Assembly: GCA_030248225.1 (NCBI GenBank)
Contig: JASANE010016100.1
Span: 1 to 64,000 of the forward strand
Origin: Trileptium ribeirensis
Taxonomy: Eukaryota; Nematoda; Enoplea; Enoplida; Thoracostomopsidae
DNA length: 64,000 bases
Direction of reading: 5' to 3'
A model generated the notes under the pieces. It did not search any database. It saw nothing but the letters and a program-made list of their open reading frames with translations, and had not been told where the DNA came from. This document shows positions 51,522 through 63,213 of this stretch, in pieces. The stretch's first letter is position 1. Each line of letters begins with the position of its first letter. A program made the translations under genes and the position numbers.

Positions 51522-51817
51522 AATCTGGCACTAAATTTCGATTGGTCGCTCAAAAAGTGATCGATGCATAAGAGTAGCATGATTACGGTCCAATCTGGCA
51601 CCAAATTTCGACTGTTGGATCAAACAGTGATCGATGCATAAGAGTAGCTTCGACTGTTGGATCAAACAGTGATCGATGCATAAGAGTAGCTTCAACTGTT
51701 GGATCAAACAGTGATCGATGCATAAGAGTAGCCTCGACTGTTGGATCAAACAGTGATCGATGCATAAGAGTAGCTTCGACTGTTGGATCAAACAGTGATC
51801 GATGCATAAGAGTAGCA
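51522..51817. repeat. 42-bp minisatellite at an RdRP splice donor
   Basis: About five copies of a unit containing GGATCAAACAGTGATCGATG, preceded by a diverged 66-bp duplicate. The array stops 11 bp short of the donor GTAAGT of the exon ending at 51834. Confidence 0.95.
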
Positions 51818-51833
51818 ATAAGTATGTACTTAC

Positions 51834-52089
51834 GTTCGGCATGAACCAGCCGAGACAAAAAGAAGATAATTTTCTTGAGTGGTGAGTAGTAGATCAGGTA
51901 TTCATCAAATGCAACACAGTCGATCTCGTCGTAGCGCTTAGCGTGCACTCCGCGCGGATGAAGAGTGTCCAAAAATTCTGCTGCTTGCCTCGTAGGCACA
52001 TTCTTCCAGATCGTATTGACGAATGAGTCCGCTTTTCCAACTAGTGGCGTGACGTAGTCGTCTACAAGATTTCGGCTAAATACTTTGTC
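51834..52089 (-). CDS. RdRP exon f
   Basis: Acceptor ATTTTAG ends at 52090 and donor GTAAGT starts at 51833. It begins in phase 0 after the LLSFPW exon and ends with one base of a codon. Its 85 residues include NLVDDYVTPLVGKADSFVNT, IWKNVPTRQAAEFLDTLHPR and FDEYLIYYSPLKK, then a hydrophobic IIFFLSRLVHAE. It lies beyond the conserved catalytic core, so it was assigned by phase, strand and spacing and not by a motif. Confidence 0.7.
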
Positions 52090-53062
52090 CTAAAATATGT
52101 AAACATATGCGCTGGTATAAACAACGGATCAGCGAACACTGGGCTCTACAAATTGGGAGGGGGCTGGAATTTTTCGGTTCCTCCTGGCTCAGGTTTTCAG
52201 GTATGCTGAATACGATCGTTTGGTTATCTGGATTCCAGCACAAAAATACAGATGCATTGTCAGTTGTTTTCGACGAGTTTAGTATGGTATACACTTCAAA
52301 CACTGCTTGAGGTAATTAAACAAAATAACTTAAAAATCAAATCACGTTGACCCCGTTTCACCCTCGCTTGCGAGTTACTAGCAGTATTTAGCAACTGATC
52401 ATAAACTAAATCTTAAAATTCACAAGTAATATTTTCATTAAGACAAATGGGTTTCCATCGCTTGGGATTTTGATCATTAAACGCGGTTGTTAATGAAGTC
52501 AAGCTCAACAGGGTCTTCTTTCCCAGCCGACTTCACGGTGCCCGTTACCACCGCTGTGGTTTCGCTAGATAGTAGATAGATACAGTAGGAATGTCGTTAA
52601 TCCATTCATGCGCGTCACTAGTTAGATGACGAGGCATTTGGCAACCTTAAGAGAGTCATAGTTACAGTCTACAATATTACATTGTTTGTCGCAAACTTAA
52701 GTGAAAGAAGTATAAAGGCGGCTCTGTAATGTACAAAGGCAATCCCAGTAAACGTACATACCTCCGTTGTTCAAGTGCCATACCGAATCAAACATCTGTT
52801 TCTGGGACGTTGTAATAGAACAAGGAAGACAACCTTTGTATGTCGGGTTCAACGCATTTACAAATATTCTGTTCATTACATAATTTATCGTGCTAAGTGG
52901 TCACTATACTCTGTAATATAGTTTTACGTTTTCGTTGAAATATATTTTAACAAAATTTCTTATTCGTATTTTGTTGACACTTAATTGTAAAATTTGACAA
53001 TAATGTGTCAACGAAATACGAATGAGACATGTTTTGCGTATGGGCGTAACTTTGTTCCTCAC

Positions 53063-53170
53063 CTGCTTTATGTATAGCAAAATTTTCCACGCTATCCAAG
53101 GAAAGCTGAGCAGGTTTGGACCGCTCCCATTTCGAACGTCGTCATACGTTACTACATACCACGCGGAAGC
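53063..53170 (-). CDS. RdRP exon e (ASAWY ... LLSFPW)
   Basis: Acceptor TATTTCAG ends at 53171 and donor GTGAGG starts at 53062. It is exactly 36 codons, phase 0 at both ends. It encodes ASAWYVVTYDDVRNGSG followed by LLSFPWIAWKILLYIKQ, the most C-terminal conserved signature of eukaryotic RdRPs ('ASAWY.VTY' and 'LLSFPW'). The first half of this exon and its acceptor are the source of the tandem array immediately upstream (53171-53805). Confidence 0.92.
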
Positions 53171-53805
53171 CTGAAATAGTAAACTATAATTTAGTTAAAC
53201 TGTACCACGGCAGAGTAGGACAACAACTGACAATAACCGCTCCCATTTCGAACGTCGTCATACGTTACTACATACCACGCAGAAGCCTAAAATAGTAAAC
53301 TATACTTTAGTTAAACTGTACCACGGCAGAGTAGAACAACTGACAATAACCGCTCCCATTTCGAACGTCGTCATACGTTACTACATACCACGCAGAAGCC
53401 TGAAATAGTAAACTATAATTTAGTTAAACTGTACCACGGCAGAGTAGGACAACTGACAATAACCGCTCCCATGTCGAACGTCGTCATACGTTACTACATA
53501 CCACGCAGAAGCCTGAAATAGTAAACTATAATTTAGTTAAACTGTAACACGGCAGAGTAGGACAACTGACAATAACCGCTCCCATTTCGAACGTCGTCAT
53601 ACGTTACTACATACCACGCAGAAGCCTGAAATAGTAAACTATAATTTAGTTAAACTGTAACACGGCAGAGTAGGACAACAACTGACAATAACCGCTCCCA
53701 TTTCGAACGTCGTCATACGTTACTACATACCACGCAGAAGCCTGAAATAGTAAACTATAATTTAGTTAAACTGTAACACGGCAGAGTAGGACAACAACTA
53801 ACAAT
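53121..53805. repeat. 113-116-bp tandem array carrying partial RdRP exon copies
   Basis: Units begin CCGCTCCCATTTCGAACGTC at 53121, 53237, 53350, 53463, 53577 and 53692. The first belongs to the genuine exon. Each unit holds, on the minus strand, a TATTTCAG acceptor and the first 17 codons of exon e with the frame kept, then switches into a spacer (GTTATTGTCAGTTG) without a good splice donor. Confidence 0.95.
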
Positions 53806-53965
53806 ACAAACTGCAAAAACAAGCTGTAAGAAAAGTATAACAAAGCAAAGGAAAATATTATGCAGCGAGGAAATATATTTTATAATAGTAACTCTATCGA
53901 GAATGGAGAGCGTATAGGTACACCTACGCCTTTTTGCGTGAACAACCAATCAGCTCTGGACTGGC

Positions 53966-54302
53966 CTATCCACAGTGGGGGACCCCCAGCACTTTCCAAA
54001 ACCCCCCATGTCCGTCACCCCCACTCGGTTGAAACTCACATGTTCAACTAGATCCTAAAATTTATATGGCTGAAAATTTATTTTTTTCTTTGCAAATTGT
54101 TTTTAAACATTAATTACCATTATTTATAATGCTAAAACATCGTTTTATAATACATTCACGGCAGTAAAAATACATGAATATATGGGAATATTGAGTATTT
54201 TTAGCAGAATTTATTCATCCCACTACTTTGAAATTTCCTACGAAGATAAACATGGGTACCACCCGAAGTCCCCCCAACCAGTTTTCGGAGGGCTGTGGAC
54301 AG
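53966..54302. mobile_element. miniature inverted-repeat element, family A copy 2
   Basis: It begins CTATCCACAGTGGGGG and ends TTTCGGAGGGCTGTGGACAG, with a body alignable to 37116-37470. Confidence 0.7.
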
Positions 54303-54329
54303 TCTAGCTCGATTGCACACGTCAATATG

Positions 54330-54640
54330 CTATATCTGAATTTCACACAATACCGCACAAGTTACAACAATACTAACACCGGCAATAAGTTTCCCATGCC
54401 CGACAACCCCCAAGTGCAAGCTATCAGCCTCAGAGCACGTCATAATAAAATTAAGAATTTTGGGTCGAGCAATTATGGGGGCACAATACCCCCGTACCCA
54501 TGGAACCATGGGTCGCATAGCAATACCAACACCGGCAATTACTGTCCCATGCACAAAACACCCAAGTGAAACTTTTCAGCCGCCAGTACGTCAGAACAAA
54601 TTTTCGAACTTTGGGTCGAGGAACCACGATGGTAACATAC
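54330..54640. repeat. about 180-bp imperfect tandem duplication
   Basis: Two diverged units share CAATACTAACACCGGCAAT and TTTGGGTCGAG blocks. No coding sequence. Confidence 0.6.
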
Positions 54641-54646
54641 GAAAAA

Positions 54647-55812
54647 CAGGGAGTAACCGGAATTCCAGCTCCGGCGAAAATGGTGTTGCGGTTGCGGTTC
54701 CGGCAAAGGGCAAAAACCATACCGGAACCGGAATTCCGGTTTAAAAAATTTGTAAGAAATTTTCCACATTTTTGCATCATCTGTGGTCCAAACATGTAAT
54801 ATATACACAATGATCAAATTCCAATACAACCAAGCAAAAGAAAAGATTAACTCAGCAATTTACAGTGTGTTACACAGTGTGTAAGTATGACGCATAATTT
54901 CAGCAGGAATTTTTATGTTAACCTGCAGGAGTTTGTTAACAAAACAAAGCGAGGTCGATGCTTGTAGCAGCCATTTTACACATTCAGATGTCTGCGGGGT
55001 ATGTTAAATTTAAACCGGTCCAATTCGGTAACAGAGTATGGATGATGTAAAAGTACTTAGCTGTAAGCTTTGCTAATATAAATTGCGTCAAGCACCAGCC
55101 AGTACGCTTGCAAACGTCGTAAATTTAATGCTGCATTGAAGTAAAGTAACGTTATCTGCAACGCAGCCATAATCTTCATTCTTGGTTCTGTATTCATTGA
55201 AACTGTGCGAGCAGTATAACAGTGTTGGTCTCATTTACAGCATTGTGATTATAAAGTTATCATCATTATCATCCAACTGTTGGACACTTGTTGCCGAACG
55301 CTAGCCTAAACAGTGTCTCCGATTAGAAAATATTATAGTATATACCTTCTATTATTTTATCTTAGAACCATATAAACCAATAATGTCAAGTTTCCTACAG
55401 AATAACATGAAACAAACGTATGAGTAGTAAAGGGAGGCGACTGGAAACAGAGCAAAAAATGTTTCTTCTACAGAGCGAAAGTGTTTATTCTACGCTCCAT
55501 GCGTTATAAGCACATTCATTTTGACGCAATTTACGCAAAGGTGTGTAGTGGAAGGCATTTCTTGGTCCGAGGGTACAAAAATTGACATATTTATCGATAA
55601 ATAAACATTGTTTAGCTTCATCGGTCTCTTTAAAGTTCCTGAAAGGCAATAATGCCATCACAATACATTAAGTTTAATGTATAAGTTAACACATTTTAAA
55701 TCCAATGTACCTGCATTTCTTCCTTAATCTCTTTTACTATATAGGTTTCGAAGACCAGGTTCCGGTTCCGGTTTAAATTGACGTTTCCGGTTGCTGGTTC
55801 CGGTTATCCCTT
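54647..55812 (+). mobile_element. non-autonomous hAT-like element, 1.17 kb
   Basis: Left end CAGGGAGTAACCGGAATTCC; right end GGTTCCGGTTATCCCTTG, the imperfect inverse. The interior near both ends is made of CCGG/GGAATTCC blocks. No transposase is seen, and flanking 8-mers do not match, so the right boundary is approximate. Confidence 0.5.
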
Positions 55813-56776
55813 GCTCAAAACCCATCACTCCACAACCGGAGTCTTAATTGAAAAACAAAAAAGAAGCATCGGCATTTATTTTACTATGAAATAAAACAAA
55901 CCAGAGAAAAAATTCCAAAGTTAAGATAAAAATAACATTGCTTCAGTGAAGGGTACTAAAATGGAGTAAAACTTACTATTTTGACCCCGGACCCCGTAAC
56001 TAGGTAACTAGGCCTCAAATAAAAAATATACACGGTAAATCGACTATACCAGTTCGAATAAGCCCAAGATCATGAAAATCGGTTAAGTCGTTCCTCAGTT
56101 ATGGTTGATCACACATACATACAGAAAGAGATGGAATCTAAAAGTTTTCACCCTCCAACACATAATCTCCGCTGCATTACACTACGGTCTGAATAGGTAA
56201 AGTTACAAAAATATACTGCCACCACATCAAAATGACTACAACTGACACTCTGAGGGTCACAGTCACACTTTTGACCGTCTATGATTACTATCTCTATTCC
56301 CACCCATAACAATCTTTTTTCAGCTATCTGTATCACTTTAAGTGGCATAGGACTCAAAAATACAGTGTAACAACACCAAAATGATTTAAACTGACACTTT
56401 GAGGTCCTACAATAGCAATTGTGACCAGCTATAATTACTGCCAAAGGTATTTTCCCCACCATTTTCCCACTTTACGTGACACAAAGCACTATAATGATTG
56501 ACAAAAAACTGGAAAATGGCCAAAATCAGTTTGTGTAATCAGATATCCAGCAATATGCACACACAAAGCCAAAAACGCCACCGATTCAAAAGCTATCTCC
56601 CCGAAATTTGACATGTATAGTCAAATGAACAAGGCAAACAAGTATTGATTTAGACTTGAATTTTATTCTCGGCAAAAAAATATCGACATCAAAAATGAAT
56701 GTTTTAGTTAAAATTTTGTCCAAAAATTGTTAAAAAAGTTGAAAATGAAAATTTTAATAACAATATATCATAATTA

Positions 56777-56979
56777 CAGTCACTGACAAAAATAAGTGCA
56801 CAAATACGAACGGAACAATGTTCGTTTATAAACGAACCTTACAATGTTAGTTTGTGTTTACGTTCTTTTATGAACGAACGCAAAACCTTCATTCTAAAGT
56901 ACGACGAATTTTTTTACGTTCTAACGTTCGTTTGCGTTTCGCGTTCGTTTTTTTGTGCACTTATTTTTGTCCATGACTG
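56777..56979. mobile_element. 203-bp miniature element with CAGTCA ends
   Basis: It starts CAGTCACTGACAAAAATAAG and ends CTTATTTTTGTCCATGACTG, inverted over about 25 bp. The interior is rich in ACGAAC/GTTCGT palindromes. It is typical of mariner-type miniature elements. Confidence 0.7.
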
Positions 56980-57607
56980 CATATCATCAGGTAAAATAAT
57001 GGCTTTTTTCATCTGTTTGGACCGTTCTTCGACATGGGATACAAAAATTTCGCCACAAACCAACAAACTAGTTTCCTAGATGTGCCTTAAAACTGAAAAA
57101 AGCCTAAAATGTGGAATTTCCCGAAGGTTGTGGCGCAATGGACAAACAAAAAATTCCATCAGTTTGAAAAGCTATCTCCGTGAAACCTGCTCTTTGAAAA
57201 ACACGGCAAAAAAACGAATGCATCCTGTTAACGAAAAACGTCAAATGAAACGTCAAACGGCAAATGAACATCAAAACATAAACCAGACTGTTTTTTCAAA
57301 TTTTTTATCGATTTATGACAGCTATACGTAAATAACCAATAGAGCTATCAAGATAAATTTTTAATATGATCGCCAAACCCTTGCCTACACCATGGAAATC
57401 ACAGAGTCTCCGAGACCGTTTTAATAAAGCAGTGCAAATCGCAAATAGTTTCTTCCTAAAAACCGACATTCTGTGATGAGCATAACAAAATGATTATAGA
57501 GACAATTTAAAAAAATACAGTCCAACGTTTCATCACATGGCAAAGCCAAATTTTGCGATAGGTATTTTCAGTTACAAAAAAAAAACAGTTTTTAAAACCA
57601 ATGCTGA

Positions 57608-57742
57608 CATCTGTAGGCAGAAATAACCGTCGCATTTCGTGCGAGCGAATGGCTCGCTCGAGATTTTAAAACTATTTAAATTAATAGTAAATTCTATTTT
57701 TAGAACAAATGTATTTCGACAGTCATTTTTGGGGGGTACTGT
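57608..57742. mobile_element. Tc1/mariner-like miniature element, family B
   Basis: It contains AACCGTCGCATTT near the left end and CGACAGTCATTTTTGG near the right, with the shared core AAACTATTTAAATTA and TTCTATTTTTAGAACAAAT. Confidence 0.55.
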
Positions 57743-58144
57743 ATCGAGAGTATCGAAAAAATAAAAAAAACTAATAATCGTATTAACATTGATTATTTGA
57801 TCAGTAACCGTTACACATCGCGCTGCAAAAAATATGAACGACATTTCGAAATTTCATACGTCTGCTTGCTCTTTTTCGTACAGTGAAATGTGTAACTATT
57901 ATTGTCTGGGTCAAATAAAACTCGCGTTTGCTATCATGACATAAAGTAGCCGTCAGAAATAACCGTTGTTCGCTTAATGTTTTCTCGTACTATGTTATAG
58001 CATTGCTTGCTCCAAAAGATACGTTCATTAATGGCGCTATTTGTACTAGAGTCACACCTGATAATGATTAAAATATGCTCCAAATTTTGTATAGTTAAAG
58101 TATGTAAACAACCCAACCATCCTGCCCGATATTCATTAACTAAC

Positions 58145-58419
58145 CTTCTGTTTTACTTCGTCGTTGTTCAGAAATTCGACTATTTCATCGTCAAAGTGGT
58201 CATATCCCGAGGCGTCGTTAACATCGCATGAGGCGTCTGATTCGCTTCGACTCCGCTGTTTGGGCAAAATTTTGAGTCCAGGAAAATCCTCACAGAATCT
58301 CTCTGCGTACTTAAACCAAATGTCACTGAGTCGGGTTTCAACGAGCCTCTCCGTATTAAAGTAGGAGTAATCTTCCCGGTCATTGTCCGATATACGATTC
58401 CGCACGTTGATCATATTTC
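58145..58419 (-). CDS. RdRP exon d
   Basis: Acceptor TTGCCTAG ends at 58420 and donor GTTAGT starts at 58144. Two bases complete a split glycine codon from exon c, followed by 91 codons ending in phase 0. It encodes NMINVRNRISDNDREDYSYF, LSDIWFKYAERFCEDFPGL, then an acidic, serine-rich insert (DASCDVNDASGYDHFDDEI) and NNDEVKQK, which joins directly to ASAWY of exon e. This is the helical segment between the catalytic core and the ASAWY motif of RdRPs. Confidence 0.85.
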
Positions 58420-59284
58420 CTAGGCAAAACGTATATTTTGTTTATCCCAGATACTTAAAGTTTTATAAAAATAAGAATGTATATATACACATTTATACAT
58501 ATATAATATGTATATATAATGTTTAATAACGATGGTATCACCCAGAAAACTGACTCACAAATCTTGTGAAAAAAACGCTAATATAATTACCCTTTTAACA
58601 AATTTGTTTCAGGCAAAAAAAACTCAAATTGGATGTAAGAATACATAAGCGGGCAACTCCATAGGACTAAAATCATTTTAGCCCGGGGGGGGGGGTGGGT
58701 GAGCTTTGAGGTGGTAGCTCCAATCTGTGGGAATCGGAAACACCTAGGGGACTTTGCTCCCAGGTCAAGCTGAAGCGGGGTCTTGTAATTGCATTTTATC
58801 ACATTTTTCATGCATTTACACGATACGTATATCTTTGGTTTTGTTGCATAAGTATTATTATGGTATGTATTGTTCTCAAAATGTGTGTTTCTGTTGGCAG
58901 CGCTTCATTTCACTCAGGATTTTATAGTCGATATAAACGCAACGTTGAGTTTTGTTGAAACCATTTTCTGTTGGGACGACAATTATTGATGCTACGTGAT
59001 ACCTGGGGTTCTGCGGAGTTGATTTGGGGCGGTAGCCGAAAATGGCTTAGGGGCATGGCTGGAGGAACCGCGGAAATACCTGAGAGCTCGAAAACCCTGG
59101 GCCGTCCCCCTTTGTGGCGAGAGCGGCATAATAATAAATGGTATGAAGTCAAAGTTGCATTTGATTGTCCACGAGAAGCGGCGGCATAAAAAAATTCGGC
59201 TCAATAACAATACAACACCTAAACCTTTGTCATCTAGAAGCTTTAGGATTTTTGTAACACCCTCAACGCCTTATCGGTACATAC

Positions 59285-59581
59285 CTGAAAGCAGCTGAAA
59301 CTCGTTAGCAATGCCAATGGAGTCCAGCAAATTTTGAATTTCTGAATTATATTCATTTCGACACTGAACGGCGTCATCGCGGAATACTTCCCATCCGTCA
59401 ACAATTAAGTCCACATCCACAGCGACGTCTAAACACTGTTGTGGAACTCCGAGCGACAGAATGTCATTGAGTTTATCGATTTTTCGATGCAGATCGCCGA
59501 CTAGTCGCGTACTTCGATAATGCATTGAGTTTAGCGGCGGATTCTTTTGGAGATAAGTCGGACGAGCACGATTTGCGTCAC
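59285..59581 (-). CDS. RdRP exon c
   Basis: Acceptor GGTTTCAG ends at 59582 and donor GTATGT starts at 59284. Phase matches both neighbours (a split glycine codon on each side). It encodes RARPTYLQKNPPLNSMHYRS, TRLVGDLHRKIDKL and NEYNSEIQNLLDSIGIANEF, corresponding to the 'xxYxSxxxLGxLyR' region that follows the 'AVDFxKTG' motif in RdRPs. Confidence 0.88.
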
Positions 59582-61279
59582 CTGAAACCGTAGCCTAATT
59601 TTAGACCTGCACAGGTTGTCGTGACCGAAAGCGATCACTTAACCCAAAAATGAAGGTATCAACGTGTCAACATCTAAATCTTTTTGACAAAAGATAATGC
59701 TAAATCGCACACATGCAGAGGTTTTGCGCCTTAGTAAATTTGGAGTCCAAATTTTAATTGCTTCCTTGCAATAATTCTGAATATTTAATCACAACCGCGG
59801 GACCTCTACTTCCAGAAGGCAGGTAAATACCGAAAAATCTGGAACTTGAGACAAAATTTTATGGTGCGCGCGGGGATTTTTTGGAAGGTCATTTCTACAC
59901 GGTGGCATGAATGTGTTGACTGTGTGCGGTTTTAGCGGCAGGATTTCCTGGGAACATTAATTTTACTAAAATCCGTTCCTTATGAATTAGAATTTTTCTT
60001 ATACCAGGCAAGCATTGAGATTGCCTAGATCATCTAAGACTATTTGTAATAAACACTATGCTAATGTATTTCGTCTGTACAAACTGCGTCTAAAAAGCAC
60101 AGGAAAACTTCGCAATACTGAGCATAATGCGTGAGTCCACTTTAGGTGCGTACACTTGGATTGTTCTTTTGACAAATCAGTTCAGAATCGTAAACGCAAT
60201 GAATGTACGCGAACAAATATTTTCCTTAAGTACGCAAACGATGATTTGTGATGTAACAACATGTAGTTGCTGACTGCGGCCACATGTTCAATTTAGCATA
60301 GCATTTTCTGACCGCATAGACGTGAAAACGCGATTACCAATCGCGTTTTTTGAGTATGGTACAATACACACATAGGCCGCGAACATAGCTGTCCGATTCA
60401 GCATGTCATTTGGTGAACCAGGACAACCATGCGAAACCAAAAAAATGTGCGCGTACGCAAACTCCGTTCGTACATCGCAGAGCCCTTGTTCACGTTCACT
60501 AAAATGCGAATGCCGATGGTCCAAACGTGAACGATGCAATTCCTGATTTTAACAAAACAACAACAACCGTGGTGTAAGTACCTAAAGTGGACTCACGCAT
60601 GAGTTGATGCAATGTAACTGTACCATTAACGATGAGCTTTAAAGTAGAAATTGTAATTTGACTATGTTGGCGCCAAAATTGAGTAATCTTTGACTTGCAG
60701 CTCATCTGGGGTAATAACATCCCTAACACAGGTTGAGGTCGACTAAACAAACTGGTTAGCGAGCTCAGTAACTTTATTAATATCATGCATTTTAAACATT
60801 ATATATACGCATTATATATACGCACTAGTATATCGCCATACGAGCGTGAACCGCAGAGACAGTGGTTTCATTTGTAAGTTATCAATTTGAATAATCACTT
60901 GCAACAGGCTGTGTTTTATATATGTACTACCCTAGAACCTCTGGAGCCCTGAACTCATTGAAAAACCTAAAAGTTAGTCAATCATAAACAGATCAAAAAC
61001 AGCTGACAACGAACGCATCAAGTATTTGTGCCGGTCTCTAAATAAGCAAATCGCCGTATTCAGCCTATCGAAAAGACCTACGACAATTATTCGTAGTGCT
61101 CTGCAGACAGTACATCACCAAACTATGGAAGTCATGCTATACTCTGTATATCGGCTTGATTGATTCTAAACAAACAGAAAACGTCATGAAAGGTATGAAT
61201 TATACGCGCTGATCTCTAGATAACCAACCCATCGTATTTAGCCTACGGAAAAACCTAGACAATTTGTGATACCCTGCAT

Positions 61280-61530
61280 GCACTAATACTAGGATAACTA
61301 TTGCATCTATTATTCTCAACCCAGGTGCCGCACTAATACTAGGATAACTATTGCATCTATTATTCTCAACCCAGGTTCCGCACTAATGCTAGGATAACTA
61401 TTGCATCAATTATTCTCAACCCAGGTTCCGCAATAATGCTAGGATAACTATTGCATCTATTATTCTCAACCCAGGTGCCGCACTAATGCTAGGATAACTA
61501 TTGCATCTATTATTATCAACCCAGGTTCCG
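61280..61530. repeat. 50-bp minisatellite in an RdRP intron
   Basis: Five copies of a 50-bp unit containing CTAGGATAACTATTGCATCT. The array ends about 80 bp below the donor of exon b (61608). Confidence 0.95.
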
Positions 61531-61608
61531 TCGAAAGGCTGTAACTGGCTTCCAGATCTGTAGAGGAGATAAATTTCTGCGCTTAAACCAAACTGAGTAA
61601 AGAGTTAC

Positions 61609-61885
61609 CTAACGTATGCAGCGGCAACTGATTGGCGGCGGGCGAACGTTCATCTCCATCAACTGAATCCAGATCAGGGCACTGTTTAACAATTATGGAC
61701 GTGTAATCTTCTGTGGAAATTCCCGTTTTCGCAAAGTCAACAGCGATTGATTGGAGACGAGCCAACCGCTTCGTTTCAGCAGCGAACAGGCTTGAATGAT
61801 CCGCGTAGGCCAAATGCGACAGAGAAACCTTGCATACCGTATCGCACTGGATATAGTGGCAAAAGAAATTGATCATATCCGATAC
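61609..61885 (-). CDS. RdRP exon b (AVDFAKTG)
   Basis: Acceptor TTCAACAG ends at 61886 and donor GTAACT starts at 61608. It starts in phase 0 and ends with the first base of a glycine codon. It encodes VSDMINFFCHYIQCDTV, LSHLAYADHSSLFAAETKRL, ARLQSIAVDFAKTGI and KQCPDLDSVDG. The 'HL..AD' and 'L...A.DF.KTG' pair is diagnostic for eukaryotic RdRPs (EGO-1/RRF/QDE-1 family). Confidence 0.93.
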
Positions 61886-62951
61886 CTGTTGAATAACAAA
61901 ATACTTTTATCTTAATAATATATACAGATCATATGCCAAGTTGAAAAAGCATACTCAATCATACTTCAGTATTTGTATCTAAACGAAGCCATATGTTTGT
62001 GCTACCGTTTGTTTACCATCATCATCAAGGATCTGGCTAGTCGAACGTGGGGGTGGCGGGCGGGGCCTCCGGTATTTTCGGCCTCCCCTGCAAAAATGCT
62101 GATAACCTCCGGCTCAAAGCCCCCTGCTGAGAAAAATAAACGTCTGAACGCGACAAAATCCGGCAAAAAATTGCCCCCGGCAGGTGAGCCGGGGAACCCC
62201 GGCTATAATGTCTGAGGATTGGACTACCCAGAGAGGATGGACATGTAAACTTGATAATTTAGCTGTTGATACGTTGTATTAATTCTTAATTAGTGATGGC
62301 CGCGTATCGGAGCTAAAACTAGAGGAAAAAGCACAATTTTAGCAAACATAATATGATCATCCGAGAATCTGGATGGGTGGCCAGGAATCGTGCAGTATAA
62401 TGAAGAACAACCTTGAGCTTTGGATTACGTGGCGCTACATAATAAACTACTCCCTAAATAATTCGAAGCTAAAATGACCATTAATGTCAAAAACAATGAC
62501 ATCAAATGTTTCCAATAATACGTTCAACCACCAATAATACTGTTGATAATCCTAATTCTCAAACAAAGTATGAACAATACGTAAATAAATTCTATTTAAA
62601 TGTATTATAATTTCCCGTAAGAGTACTAGGTATAGATCAGCTAGATAAAAAATCAAAAATGTGTTTTTTACATACATTAACATAATGTGAGGCAAAGAAA
62701 CGCCAGTGACAGGTTATTAGTCTCATGTATTTGAACAATATTATTGTTGGATTAAAGACCTTGATCGACTGCTACCTAACCAGCGCAATAAAAAGGTTAA
62801 GAAGTACATTTGTCAATGACGCCTCCTTCATAAATACTCTCTCGAATAAAGTTAGACCGCCAATCTTAAATTTCTATTTCCTAGAACATCAGAGTATCAC
62901 AATGGAATAGGAAGCACCTGCTATATACCCAAAATAGTTCAAAGAGCTTAC
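61886..62951. other. RdRP intron between exons a and b
   Basis: The GC-rich patch 62040-62215 stands out from the AT-rich surroundings (CCCCGGCAGGTGAGCCGGGG is palindromic). No gene. Confidence 0.6.
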
Positions 62952-63112
62952 GGTAATTGCCGAGGTGTCTTTGGCTTTAAGTTTTATAAACGTTTCCGGT
63001 TCCTCGTTATGATCAAACAACAAAGAATGCTCCGAATCTTCACAATCACTATTTGCCGCATTGTTACCACCGATAAGAAAAACGGAATACTCGTCACCAT
63101 CGAGATCAGAGC
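62952..63112 (-). CDS. RNA-dependent RNA polymerase exon a (catalytic DLDGD); gene overview
   Basis: This is the most 5' exon visible of a cellular RdRP, the enzyme that copies RNA to make double-stranded or small antisense RNA in RNA interference. Acceptor ATATTTAG ends at 63113 and donor GTAAGC starts at 62951. The exon opens inside a glycine codon and encodes GSDLDGDEYSVFLIGG, which holds the metal-binding D-x-D-G-D motif of two-barrel RdRPs, then an acidic loop and ETFIKLKAKDTSAIT. The gene continues on the minus strand through exons b-g (61885, 59581, 58419, 53170, 52089, 33951), all with GT-AG ends and compatible phases, about 527 codons in all. No stop or frameshift is seen in any exon, so it looks functional. 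The N-terminal part lies beyond 64000. The true C-terminus is not settled. Confidence 0.94.
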
Positions 63113-63213
63113 CTAAATATATTTCTACTCCTGCCAGGAATATCTATACAGTCATTACTATCCTTGACTAGCTACTTGGATTATTTAACTAATTATCGTT
63201 ATGCTAATACTAT

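Larger units (their letters stand above)
33952..51833. other. very large RdRP intron (17.9 kb)
   Basis: It is bounded by GTAAGT at 51833 and TTACAG at 33952. Mobile and tandem repeats inside it are listed separately. Between them (34.0-35.8, 41.7-44.96, 46.8-49.69 and 50.72-51.5 kb) I see no gene. Segments near 34551-34690 and 43670-43860 share TTCGTTAAAT-type sequence and look like two copies of one dispersed repeat. Confidence 0.7.

Noticed and set aside
51531..51999. Minus-strand repeat protein with MHRSLFDPTVEAT units
   Set aside because: It is a by-product of the 42-bp array (14 codons per unit). The genuine coding part is only the RdRP exon up to the GTAAGT donor at 51833.
56148..56462. 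Cysteine-rich minus-strand protein
   Set aside because: The region is two diverged copies of a non-coding repeat of about 170 bp, and the frame is incidental.
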